DNA from: Verrucomicrobiota bacterium | Lineage (GTDB): Bacteria; Verrucomicrobiota; Verrucomicrobiia; Verrucomicrobiales; Verrucomicrobiaceae | Direction of reading: 5' to 3' | Assembly: GCA_017301975.1 (NCBI GenBank) | Contig: JAFLEI010000029.1 | Location: 1-64,000, forward strand | Length of the DNA stretch: 64,000 nt | Part shown: positions 57,041 through 64,000 of the stretch, in pieces | How positions within the stretch are numbered: position 1 is the stretch's first letter | Layout of the letters: each line of letters starts with the position of its first letter | Notes under the pieces: generated by a model | Seen by the model: the letters and a program-made list of their open reading frames with translations, nothing else | Databases searched by the model: none | What the model was told of the DNA's origin: nothing | Made by a program: the position numbers and the translations under genes

Positions 57041-57391
57041 TTACGGATTGAGGATAAGAAGCCTGCTGGTGCCATCGGGAAGGCTGACGAGGGCAGCAGG
57101 AGTATCTTCGAGCAGAGCGAAAAGCTGCTCGTCATCCACCTGCCGGATCGCGATAGGAGCCGGCTGTGATGGTGTCTGGGCAAGGAAGGTCTTTGCAGGC
57201 ATCGCATGTTTCCAAAGCACAACTGTGAGGATCAACGCCATGGCTGCCACCCATGCCGTACGAATGCGCCGACGCCGGCCTTCGCGGCGGACGAAATTCA
57301 ATAATTCGACACTGGTCGGCCCGCAATGATCAAGGGACGAAGGCAGCACCTCCTCCAGCAGAGTGTTGAGCTTTTCAGGATTTGATTTCAT
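57041..57391 (-). CDS. Putative anti-sigma factor, one-TM
   Basis: A 116-aa protein: an N-terminal cytoplasmic part (about 1-45), an Arg-rich stop-transfer region (RREGRRRRIRTAW), one membrane helix (about 47-62) and a periplasmic C terminus. No zinc-binding anti-sigma motif is seen. Its start overlaps the stop of the ECF sigma gene by 4 nt, the usual arrangement for a sigma/anti-sigma pair, which is the only reason for the name. Alternatively it is an unrelated regulator. Confidence 0.6.
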   Translation of the reverse strand: MKSNPEKLNTLLEEVLPSSLDHCGPTSVELLNFVRREGRRRRIRTAWVAAMALILTVVLWKHAMPAKTFLAQTPSQPAPIAIRQVDDEQLFALLEDTPAALVSLPDGTSRLLILNP

Positions 57392-58047
57392 GGGTTGGAA
57401 TGTTGAAGCTCTTCTGCGATGAGCATTCGCAACTGGTCGCGGATGCGTGCCAGCCTGCCTTCGACGGCGCGAGTGGTAAGGCCCTGCCGGGTGGCCACCA
57501 CCTCCAGCGGCTCACGGGAAAAGTAGCGCGCCTCGACCATGTCCCGTTCGATGGCGCTGAGCTTGCCCATTGCCACCTCAAGCGCGGTCATGAGACTGTC
57601 CGTAACGGATGTGTCAGCGGAAGCATCCGAACACCACCAGGTGGCAAAGCAAACCAGGGCCCGCAGATAGCGTCCGCCTTTTCGGCGCAGGTCGGATGCG
57701 GCGTGCCTCGCGGAACATGCAATCCAGCTCCAAAGCGCCGCTTCATCTGGCAGGACACGGACGTGCCGGACCATTCGCAGCCAGACGGATTGCGAAATTT
57801 CATGGGCGAGGGTTTCATCGCCCGCAGCAAGCGCGAAGCAGTAACGGCTGATGCGCAAAGCCCACGCGCGATGGAGCCATTCGAAGGCCTTTTCGTCGCC
57901 TCGTTTCAGCGCGACAGTCAGCCGGGGTACATCGGCAAACGTCCACGCCTCCGCATGCGGCACTGTCGTTTCGGAGGTTTTCACTGCCTCATTCACGACG
58001 TGCCCGCTCGTTGCTGCTGGACATGAATTTGTCAGCGGGAGGGACAC
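57388..58047 (-). CDS. ECF-type RNA polymerase sigma factor
   Basis: A 219-aa sigma factor with a GTG start. Region 2 is at about 45-115 (LHRAWALRISRYCFAL, LAHEISQSVWLRMVRHV, ALWSWIACSARHAASDLRRKGGR). Region 4 is at about 155-212 (AIERDMVEARYFSREPLEVVATRQGLTTRAVEGRLARIRDQL). Its gene overlaps the putative anti-sigma gene downstream and lies 15 bp after the secretin-N1-like gene. Because the start is GTG and the leader is long, a shorter protein is possible. Confidence 0.88.
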   Translation of the reverse strand: MSLPLTNSCPAATSGHVVNEAVKTSETTVPHAEAWTFADVPRLTVALKRGDEKAFEWLHRAWALRISRYCFALAAGDETLAHEISQSVWLRMVRHVRVLPDEAALWSWIACSARHAASDLRRKGGRYLRALVCFATWWCSDASADTSVTDSLMTALEVAMGKLSAIERDMVEARYFSREPLEVVATRQGLTTRAVEGRLARIRDQLRMLIAEELQHSNP

Positions 58048-58062
58048 AGCGGTATTCCTTGT

Positions 58063-58857
58063 TCAGGGCTTGACTGTGGCTGCGGAGCGAGCCTCCTGCT
58101 CATTGTTTTCCTTCAGCGCCTTGATCACCTGCTCCACGATCTCCTGCTGAGCAGCGGTAGCTTTGACAATCAGCGCCTTGGACTGTGAGTGGAGGGTAAG
58201 ATCGAGAGGAGGCGCGCCCGGCTCCGATTTATCCAAAGCCTCATGCAGGACTAATTGAAACATGGCCTCATCGCGTTTGATTTCATCCGGGGAGCCTGCA
58301 TGCAGGACAGCTCCGACGGCATAGATACGGATGACCAGCTGAGAGGCTCCTGTCGTCGGCTTTGTCGGCTCTCCTGGAACCGTAGGTGCGGAGACCTTCG
58401 GTGAAGCAGCAGGGTCAGAGCCGGGCGTTGTCGTTTTGACCCGCGTGATTCTATACCCGAGGACGAGCGGACTTCCGGTACTGCCAGTTGAAGGGGTCGG
58501 ATCCAAAATGGGTTCCAAGCTGCATTCCACCGCAGCTGCGGCGAGGGCCACGGCCTGCAAAGGCGAAACCCGATGCAGTGTCAAAACTCCCGGCATTTCA
58601 AGATGGCCCACCTCCTGTGACATCAGGATGTTCGGCATGGTTCCCACGTGGTCCGCCCATTTGGGCATGAGCTTTTGCTCGATGTATTCCACAATCTCTC
58701 TCAGTGTCCCTGGGGGAAGCATGACATTCCCGGCGGCATCAGGATTGTTGGCCCATTCAAGGCCTTGTTTGGTTCCAGACGGCCCGCTGGAGTTGGATTG
58801 CGCGGCCAAATGTCCAGTGCAGGCGATCAGCAGGACGGCGATAAGATGAGTTTTCAT
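58063..58857 (-). CDS. Exported protein with secretin-N1-like C-terminal domain
   Basis: A protein of about 264 aa from Met 58857 with signal peptide TLIAVLLIACTGHLAAQ-like. The middle contains a helical region (LREIVEYIEQKLMPKW) followed by a Pro/Thr/Ser-rich linker. The C-terminal 75 residues (DLTLHSQSKALIVKATAAQQ, then IVEQVIKALKE) match the N1 fold of secretins, where such segments pack in rings. There is no pore domain. It sits between the kinase and an ECF sigma gene, so it may be a sensor or scaffold of that system. Confidence 0.55.
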   Translation of the reverse strand: MKTHLIAVLLIACTGHLAAQSNSSGPSGTKQGLEWANNPDAAGNVMLPPGTLREIVEYIEQKLMPKWADHVGTMPNILMSQEVGHLEMPGVLTLHRVSPLQAVALAAAAVECSLEPILDPTPSTGSTGSPLVLGYRITRVKTTTPGSDPAASPKVSAPTVPGEPTKPTTGASQLVIRIYAVGAVLHAGSPDEIKRDEAMFQLVLHEALDKSEPGAPPLDLTLHSQSKALIVKATAAQQEIVEQVIKALKENNEQEARSAATVKP

Positions 58858-58962
58858 GCGGATGAGGGTTGAATGTTGGACAGACTTCATCGGGTATCAC
58901 GACAGCGGGATCAGGAACCCACGAAATCTCTCACCTTCTCGTGAGAAAACAGACCATGGGCC

Positions 58963-60756
58963 TCAGCGCGTCTCTTCACTCCACCATGGCGGCAGGCTGC
59001 CGAAGAAATAGGCAGCCTTTTGCGCGCCTTCCGGTGTGCGCGCAGGTTCAATCATGACCTGATAAGAACTTTGGGGGGCTCCCTCAAACGTGACATCACA
59101 GAAATGCTTGAGGCCGAATCCAATGGCCACGCCCGAACTCTCCGTGATGCGCTTTACCGGGTAGCGATTCCATGCACGAATGAACCTCCGGATGGCCTCT
59201 TCCTTGCCAGGCCAGTCTGCGCGCAATGACTTTTCCCACGCCGCGTCAGGCGCGCCGCCCATCTGGTAGTTTTCAAACTCCTTGCTCCCGGCGTCGTGTT
59301 TCAGCTCGGCCAGCACCAAGGGAGACAGCAGGTTGTCAAAGACCTCTGTCGCATCCTCGATCGCGCATGCATGGAAGAATGAGCGTGCCGCATGCATCAC
59401 GGTATCGCGTGGATATTGGTAATTGGGGCCGCGCTGGATCGCGTCCGTCCAGTCCATCACGGTGATGAAAGTTTGTACACGTTTCATGATGTCAGCCGGT
59501 GCCGTCACCATGATTTGTAGATTGTCAGCTGTCGGCCTTGCCACAGACCCTGTGCCATCCCTGATGATGGCATCCAGCCCGCCTCCGATGATGTCCGCGG
59601 CAAAAGTATGATGCAGGGTAAATGTGCGCGTCCTTCCCTCCACAACGTCCGCTGCGGCCTGCCGTGTAGCGGCAGAGGACTCCGCGGCACGCGATGCCAG
59701 GTAGATGCCGATCATGAGGCCAAACAGTGCCAGCACAATCACACCCGCAATGATCAGCAGGCGGATGCAGCCAGACTTCCGTTTCTCTGGGGGCTGGGAA
59801 CTGGCAGGAGGCCGCACAGCCGCTTCCACCTGCGTGCGAAACTCCGCGGCCGTGGCAAAGCGGAGCTCCGGCGTTTTCTCCAGCGCCCGCAGCACGATCT
59901 CATCGACGCGCACATCCACCAGCACACGTTTGGACGGCGCTTCGATTCTCTCCTTCGGCCGCTCTCCCGTGAGCATTTCGTACAGCACCACTCCGAGAGA
60001 ATAAATGTCCGCCCGATGATCAGCGCTGCCGCTGGCTTGTTCAGGAGCGGCATAGCCAGGAGTCCCCAGGGGAAGTGATGCAGCCTCCCCTCTCCCCGCT
60101 TCATTAGAATCGGTGGCCGCGTCTGCCTCACCACCGATCATCTTGGCGATGCCAAAATCCGCGATCTTCACCACTCCCGTTTTGTCGATGAGCAGGTTCT
60201 CCGGCTTGATGTCCCGATGCACAATGCCGTGGTCGTGGGCGCATTGCAGCGCCTCGCATACCGGTGGCACAATGCTCAGCGCCTCCTTGGGGGTGAGTCG
60301 TCTGGACTGCAAAAGCTGCCGCAGATTCACCCCGTCCACAAATTCCATCAGCAGGTAGAAGAAGCCGCCCTCCCTCCCGAAATCATGCACCGCCACGATG
60401 TGCGGGTGGCTCAGCTTCGCCAGAGCCTGCGCTTCTCGCTGAAAGCGTGTGGAAAAGCCCGGCCGTGCCGCGAGTTCTCCGGGCAGGATTTTCAGAGCCA
60501 CAAAACGCTCAAGCTGTGGCTGGCGCGCTTTGAATACCGCTCCCATCCCGCCGCTCCCGATAAGCTCGATCACTTCCAGATGGGAAAATGCGGCGCGCAC
60601 CGCCTCCAGGGGCGGTGGTTCATGCAAGTCTGCGGAACCTGCGGCTGTAGGTGCCAGGGCCTTGGCGAAGACACAGCGGGGGCACAGGCCATTGGCGGCG
60701 TCTTCCGGAATGGGTTGGCCGCACTGAGGACACTTGGGTGATGCGTTGGTGCTCAT
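58963..60756 (-). CDS. Ser/Thr protein kinase with zinc ribbon and secretin-N1-like periplasmic domain
   Basis: A protein of about 597 aa from Met 60756. An N-terminal zinc ribbon (Cys9, Cys12, Cys25, Cys28) precedes a Hanks-type kinase domain: GSGGMGAVF loop, VALKIL Lys, HRDIKPENLL catalytic loop, DFGIAK and GTPGYAAPE. It then has one membrane helix (about residues 335-355). Outside is a segment (FAADIIGGGLDAIIRDGTG, then ADNLQIMVTAPADIMKRVQ) that resembles the secretin N1 fold. The last part is unrecognised. It lies just downstream of an ECF sigma gene, the arrangement typical of Planctomycetes and Verrucomicrobia. Confidence 0.93.
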   Translation of the reverse strand: MSTNASPKCPQCGQPIPEDAANGLCPRCVFAKALAPTAAGSADLHEPPPLEAVRAAFSHLEVIELIGSGGMGAVFKARQPQLERFVALKILPGELAARPGFSTRFQREAQALAKLSHPHIVAVHDFGREGGFFYLLMEFVDGVNLRQLLQSRRLTPKEALSIVPPVCEALQCAHDHGIVHRDIKPENLLIDKTGVVKIADFGIAKMIGGEADAATDSNEAGRGEAASLPLGTPGYAAPEQASGSADHRADIYSLGVVLYEMLTGERPKERIEAPSKRVLVDVRVDEIVLRALEKTPELRFATAAEFRTQVEAAVRPPASSQPPEKRKSGCIRLLIIAGVIVLALFGLMIGIYLASRAAESSAATRQAAADVVEGRTRTFTLHHTFAADIIGGGLDAIIRDGTGSVARPTADNLQIMVTAPADIMKRVQTFITVMDWTDAIQRGPNYQYPRDTVMHAARSFFHACAIEDATEVFDNLLSPLVLAELKHDAGSKEFENYQMGGAPDAAWEKSLRADWPGKEEAIRRFIRAWNRYPVKRITESSGVAIGFGLKHFCDVTFEGAPQSSYQVMIEPARTPEGAQKAAYFFGSLPPWWSEETR

Positions 60757-60766
60757 GCCTGTTCCT

Positions 60767-60790
60767 TGAGGATGCGCCGTCAAAAGTTAC
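60767..60790 (-). promoter_or_regulatory. ECF-type -35-like box upstream of the kinase gene
   Basis: GTAACTTT on the minus strand (60783-60790), 26 nt before the kinase start at 60756, followed by GCGCATCC. The same box precedes the sigma gene. Confidence 0.4.
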
Positions 60791-60798
60791 AGAGTCAT

Positions 60799-61515
60799 CT
60801 ACCCATGCACAGTGCAAAGGTACCGCAGTTCATCTTCCACATCCTGGTTTTCGTCCAGCGTCTGGGCGATCTCCTGCCTCAGCAGTTCGCGGAATCGCTT
60901 CCGCAGGCGATGCACGGCCACCTTTACCGCACCTTCACTCATGCCCAGCTTGCGCGCCGTTTCCGCATGGGATGCGGCCTCGTCCCCCATCAGCCAGGGC
61001 CGCAGCGCCTCAAACTGCTCCTCCCGCTCAGGCGCATGCTCCGCAGCCAGCGCGGCCACCGCACGGTTCATCACGGCGACGGCCCACTCACGATCGAAAG
61101 CCTCTGCCATCGGAACAACCGTGGGATCCCCGATCAAGAGAGCAGGCGCACCGTCCACCTCCGCATCCAGGGACACATGCGCCATGCCCCCTCCACGCTT
61201 TGCCCGGCAGGCGTGCGCCTGCAATCCGCCGACGAAGTGCTTCACCGCACCCAGCAGATAGCTGCGGAACCTCCCACGCTCCGGGTCCGGGCCGGGAATT
61301 CCACGCTGCAGCAAATGCGCAAAGAATGAGTGAGCATGATCACGCGCCATATCCTCGTCAAACCCGCTCCGCCGCAGAAAAACAAACACCGGCTGATAAT
61401 ACGCGGCGCATAGGTCGCTCAGCGCCGCCCTGCCTTCAGGCGATGCCGCATTCGCACGCAGCACCAATGTCCAGCATGTGGCCATGAAACTGCCGTTGGC
61501 GTGCGTGAATTGCAT
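60799..61515 (-). CDS. ECF-type RNA polymerase sigma factor of the kinase-linked class
   Basis: A 238-aa sigma factor. The N terminus GSFMATCWTLVLRA, DLCAAYYQPVFVFLRR and FDEDMARDHAHSFFAHLL match the family found in Planctomycetes and Verrucomicrobia next to Ser/Thr kinases. Then come PERGRFRSYLLGAVKHFV and region 4 SEGAVKVAVHRLRKRFRELLR. It is the first gene of the leftward series and is followed by the kinase after 42 bp. Start 61515 is chosen because the preceding residues match family N termini; 61485 is the alternative. Confidence 0.93.
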   Translation of the reverse strand: MQFTHANGSFMATCWTLVLRANAASPEGRAALSDLCAAYYQPVFVFLRRSGFDEDMARDHAHSFFAHLLQRGIPGPDPERGRFRSYLLGAVKHFVGGLQAHACRAKRGGGMAHVSLDAEVDGAPALLIGDPTVVPMAEAFDREWAVAVMNRAVAALAAEHAPEREEQFEALRPWLMGDEAASHAETARKLGMSEGAVKVAVHRLRKRFRELLRQEIAQTLDENQDVEDELRYLCTVHG

Positions 61516-61803
61516 GGGCTCTCTGTGAGTACTTTGTAGATAGCGGAACCAAAGTTACGTGTCTTCAACCAATCGCATGGAAAACACCTGATCAATCGAA
61601 TCGCTGAAGCTCAGCTTGCCCGCCCCCTCACTTCCGGAAAGCGCCCTCCAGCCCGAAGCTTTCGCCGCTGCCCCCCCGAAAAGCCGGCACTGAGCGACCG
61701 GCCCTCTGGACAGAATCAAGGGAATAAAATTCATTTTTTGCCTCAAGATTCCCCGAGCGCGGAAAGGCGGCGCGATTACTCTCAGTCACCAATTTATACA
61801 TAT
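61516..61803. other. Divergent intergenic region between the sigma factor and the macroglobulin gene
   Basis: 288 bp. It contains the sigma-gene box at 61551-61558 and, near 61790, an AT-rich stretch (ACCAATTTATACATAT) directly before the macroglobulin ATG. Several short antisense frames are spurious. Confidence 0.35.
61535..61558 (-). promoter_or_regulatory. ECF-type -35-like box upstream of the sigma gene
   Basis: GTAACTTT on the minus strand (61551-61558), 35 nt before the start at 61515, followed by a CTATCTAC-like region. It resembles the GGAACTT -35 motif of ECF sigma factors. Confidence 0.4.
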
Positions 61804-64000
61804 ATGTCCGACTCCTCCGGTTCATGGGTTGCGCGCTTGATGCGTGCTTTGTTTGGGCAATTTCACTACCAGCCGCCTGCCTGGGTGCCGCGCCTTGCCT
61901 ATGCGGCGGATGATCAAGTGCGAAAGCACCCCGGCTGCTTCACCCTCACCATTTTAATCACCGGGGCCATGTTCATCATCGTGCCCCAGATCCGCCACTA
62001 CCGGGACGCCCATCGGCCACGGCCGCAGGTCCAAACAGAAGTGCGCCAGGCAAAAGGGCTGCTTCTGATGCCGGCGGTCACACCCATAATCAAAAACAAA
62101 CCGCAGCCACAGCCCATCACGTTGCAGTTCAATGTCTCGGTCGCCAAACTGGATGCCGTGGGCAAGACGGCGGCCGGCGTCACCATCACGCCTGCGCACT
62201 CAGGCACATGGACCTGGACCACGGACACGCTGCTGGTCTTCACCCCCGCCAAGGACTGGCCTGCAGGTCAGGAGTACACCGTGCGGCTTGATCCGGCTCA
62301 GATGCCCAAAGAAGTGGTGGTGAAGGAACCAGTCTGGAAGGGGCGAACCCAGCCGCTGGAGATCACCGTGACCAGTTCAGAATTTGAAATCGATCCGCGT
62401 GATCCCTCGATGCAAAACGTCGTGATAGGTCTCACTTCAACACACCCGCTAGACAGGGCGCAAATCGAGCAACTGGTCTCTCTGGAGGTCGTGGGGGGCG
62501 CGAAGATCTTTGACTGGAAAGGGCAGAAGCCGGATGCGCTGTTCTCGGTCACCGAAGGAAAGCTCCAGCGCGAGTTCTGGATTCGCACTGCGCGAATCCA
62601 GGTGCCGGCAAAGGAGGACTTCGTGAAGATCACCCTGCACAAGGAACTCACCTCCACGGTCGGCGGCAGCTCGCTGACAGCCGACATCATCTCCAAGGTG
62701 CGCGTACCTGACGTGGAAAGCGGCTTCAAGATTGCCGATGCGAACACCGAAATTCTGAAGGCTGACGATGGCGAGCCGGAGCAGTTTTTGTTCATCAACA
62801 CCGAGGGCTATGTCACCACGGAGAATCTGCTCAAGCATCTCGGCGTCTGGCAGGAGCCGCCAAATTTTCGGATCACGGATGTGAGAGGCAAGCGCGTCCC
62901 CCCCGGTGTCAATGACGTGACGGAGGATGTGCTGCGGCAGTATGCCCCTGTGTCGCTGAAGCCGGTCGAATTGGAGCTCAGCGATGACCGTCCGGCGACG
63001 ACGCGTCATGCCTTCAAATTTCTCACGGAGAAGCAGGGGCGGCTGTTTGTGCGCATCACTCAGGGAGTCGAGGCGCTGGGCGGCTTCCGGCTCAGCAGGG
63101 AGTTTCGCTCTTTTCAATCCACGCCACGCTTTCCGAAGGAAGTGCAGCTGCTGGGCAAGGGCGGCATCCTGGCTCTCAACGGAGAACGCAAGCTCTCCCT
63201 GCAGTCGCGTGGGGTGCCGTTTCTACGGGTGAAAATGGCGCGTGTGCCTGCGAAGCAGGTCAATCACCTGGTGGTGATGACGGAGGGCGACTTCGCCAAT
63301 CCCTACTTCACGATGAACGACAGCTTTGACGAATCCAACATCGCCCACTTCCTGCGCCGCGTGCAGCCCGTGGCCATGAAGAACGAGTTTCAGGCCTGCT
63401 ACTCGGTGATCGACTTCGCCGGCGCGCTGCAGACGCCAGATCCTGCCGATGCGGATGCTTCGCGCGGCTTGTTTTTCCTCACAGCGGAAGGCGTGCAACC
63501 TGCCCCGGAAAGCAAAAAGGCCATGGAGGGAGATGATGTGGAGAACGACTGGCGGGTCATGGAACAGGCGACGACAAACCGCTTTGTTCTCGTCACTGAT
63601 CTCGGCCTGATGGTCAAAACAAACGCAAACGGCTCGCGCGACGTGTTTGTGCAGAGCATCCAGAGCGGCGAACCGGTGAACGGTGCCGTGATCACAGTGA
63701 TGGCGAAAAACGGCGAATATCTGCTGCAGCAAACCACCGCCGACGGTCATGTGCTGCTGCCGGATGTCAGCAATTTTCAGCGCGAAAAGCGCCCGGTGGC
63801 CATCGTCGCCACGCTCGGCAATGATTTGTCATTCCTGCCATTCGACCGTCCCGACCGTCTGCTCGATTTCTCACGTTTCGACATCGGCGGCGTGCAGGCA
63901 TCGGAGCGGGAGGCCCTGGAGGCCTTCGTGTTCACAGAGCGTGGTGTGTATCGCCCCGGAGATGACATCCACGTGGGTGCGGTGCTGAAGCGCCGTGACT
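61804..64000 (+). CDS. Alpha-2-macroglobulin-like protein (partial at right edge)
   Basis: The first 732 codons of a gene that continues past the window. The N terminus is cytoplasmic with one membrane helix (about 48-62, FTLTILITGAMFIIV), so the protein is anchored rather than a lipoprotein. The exterior begins with MG-like beta domains. The stretch FVFTERGVYRPGDDIHVGAVLKR near the edge is the family's hallmark before the bait region. The thioester motif CxEQ is not within the window, so its presence is unknown. Such proteins trap proteases in the periplasm, often with a penicillin-binding protein 1C gene downstream. It is divergent from the ECF sigma gene. Confidence 0.88.
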   Translation, partial: MSDSSGSWVARLMRALFGQFHYQPPAWVPRLAYAADDQVRKHPGCFTLTILITGAMFIIVPQIRHYRDAHRPRPQVQTEVRQAKGLLLMPAVTPIIKNKPQPQPITLQFNVSVAKLDAVGKTAAGVTITPAHSGTWTWTTDTLLVFTPAKDWPAGQEYTVRLDPAQMPKEVVVKEPVWKGRTQPLEITVTSSEFEIDPRDPSMQNVVIGLTSTHPLDRAQIEQLVSLEVVGGAKIFDWKGQKPDALFSVTEGKLQREFWIRTARIQVPAKEDFVKITLHKELTSTVGGSSLTADIISKVRVPDVESGFKIADANTEILKADDGEPEQFLFINTEGYVTTENLLKHLGVWQEPPNFRITDVRGKRVPPGVNDVTEDVLRQYAPVSLKPVELELSDDRPATTRHAFKFLTEKQGRLFVRITQGVEALGGFRLSREFRSFQSTPRFPKEVQLLGKGGILALNGERKLSLQSRGVPFLRVKMARVPAKQVNHLVVMTEGDFANPYFTMNDSFDESNIAHFLRRVQPVAMKNEFQACYSVIDFAGALQTPDPADADASRGLFFLTAEGVQPAPESKKAMEGDDVENDWRVMEQATTNRFVLVTDLGLMVKTNANGSRDVFVQSIQSGEPVNGAVITVMAKNGEYLLQQTTADGHVLLPDVSNFQREKRPVAIVATLGNDLSFLPFDRPDRLLDFSRFDIGGVQASEREALEAFVFTERGVYRPGDDIHVGAVLKRRD

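Noticed and set aside
61628-61825. Minus-strand frames upstream of the macroglobulin gene
   Set aside because: Lacking motif, overlapping the + strand start and with poor composition.

Overview
The window looks like a chromosomal segment of a Verrucomicrobiota bacterium, probably close to Prosthecobacter or a related genus in Verrucomicrobiales. The inference rests on protein families typical of the Planctomycetes-Verrucomicrobia group: paired DUF1552 and DUF1592/PSD proteins with CxxCH motifs, beta-propeller 'membrane-bound dehydrogenase' proteins with a C-terminal azurin-like domain, ThuA-like proteins, a sulfatase, a DUF1080 protein, and an ECF sigma factor next to a Ser/Thr kinase. Codon use is GC-rich throughout and I see no insertion sequence, prophage or CRISPR array.

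Region 1 (about 0.2-27.3 kb) is a dense signalling and stress region. It holds a CheB-CheR-PAS-kinase-receiver fusion, a trehalose cycle (otsA/otsB divergent from a GH37 trehalase), a receiver-kinase, a DUF5985/DUF5985/winged-helix trio, a soluble hybrid kinase with nine HAMP-type repeats and three receivers, a receiver-kinase-receiver, and an ethylene-receptor-like membrane kinase with two kinase cores and two receivers. Around them lie two NarL-type regulators, a free receiver, an ECF sigma factor, a degenerate RelA/SpoT-like HD protein, and small stress-type proteins (ElaB/YqjD-like, DUF1328, DUF2934). No Hpt protein is visible, so how phosphate reaches the NarL regulators is open. The likely theme is integration of many stress signals with compatible-solute turnover.

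Region 2 (27.6-34.9 kb) has a tRNA with a CAT anticodon, then two divergent SNF2-family ATPases. The second is followed directly by a SWIM zinc-finger protein with a histone-H1-like lysine tail.

Region 3 (34.9-56.7 kb) is an exported catabolic or respiratory region. It has two giant multidomain proteins (SGNH, propeller, HEAT, cupredoxin; one with added ThuA and discoidin domains), a sulfatase-DUF1080 operon, two alpha/beta hydrolases, two DUF1552-PSD pairs in opposite gene order, and a ThuA protein. Three of the leftward promoters share a bipartite motif, AAACCGGAC(A/G) with a second box 13 bp away, suggesting co-regulation.

Region 4 (56.8-64 kb) is a second regulatory block. An ECF sigma factor, a Ser/Thr kinase with a periplasmic secretin-N1-like domain, a secretin-N1-like exported protein, another ECF sigma factor, a one-TM putative anti-sigma and a small membrane protein lie in one leftward series. 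A divergent alpha-2-macroglobulin-like gene runs off the right edge.
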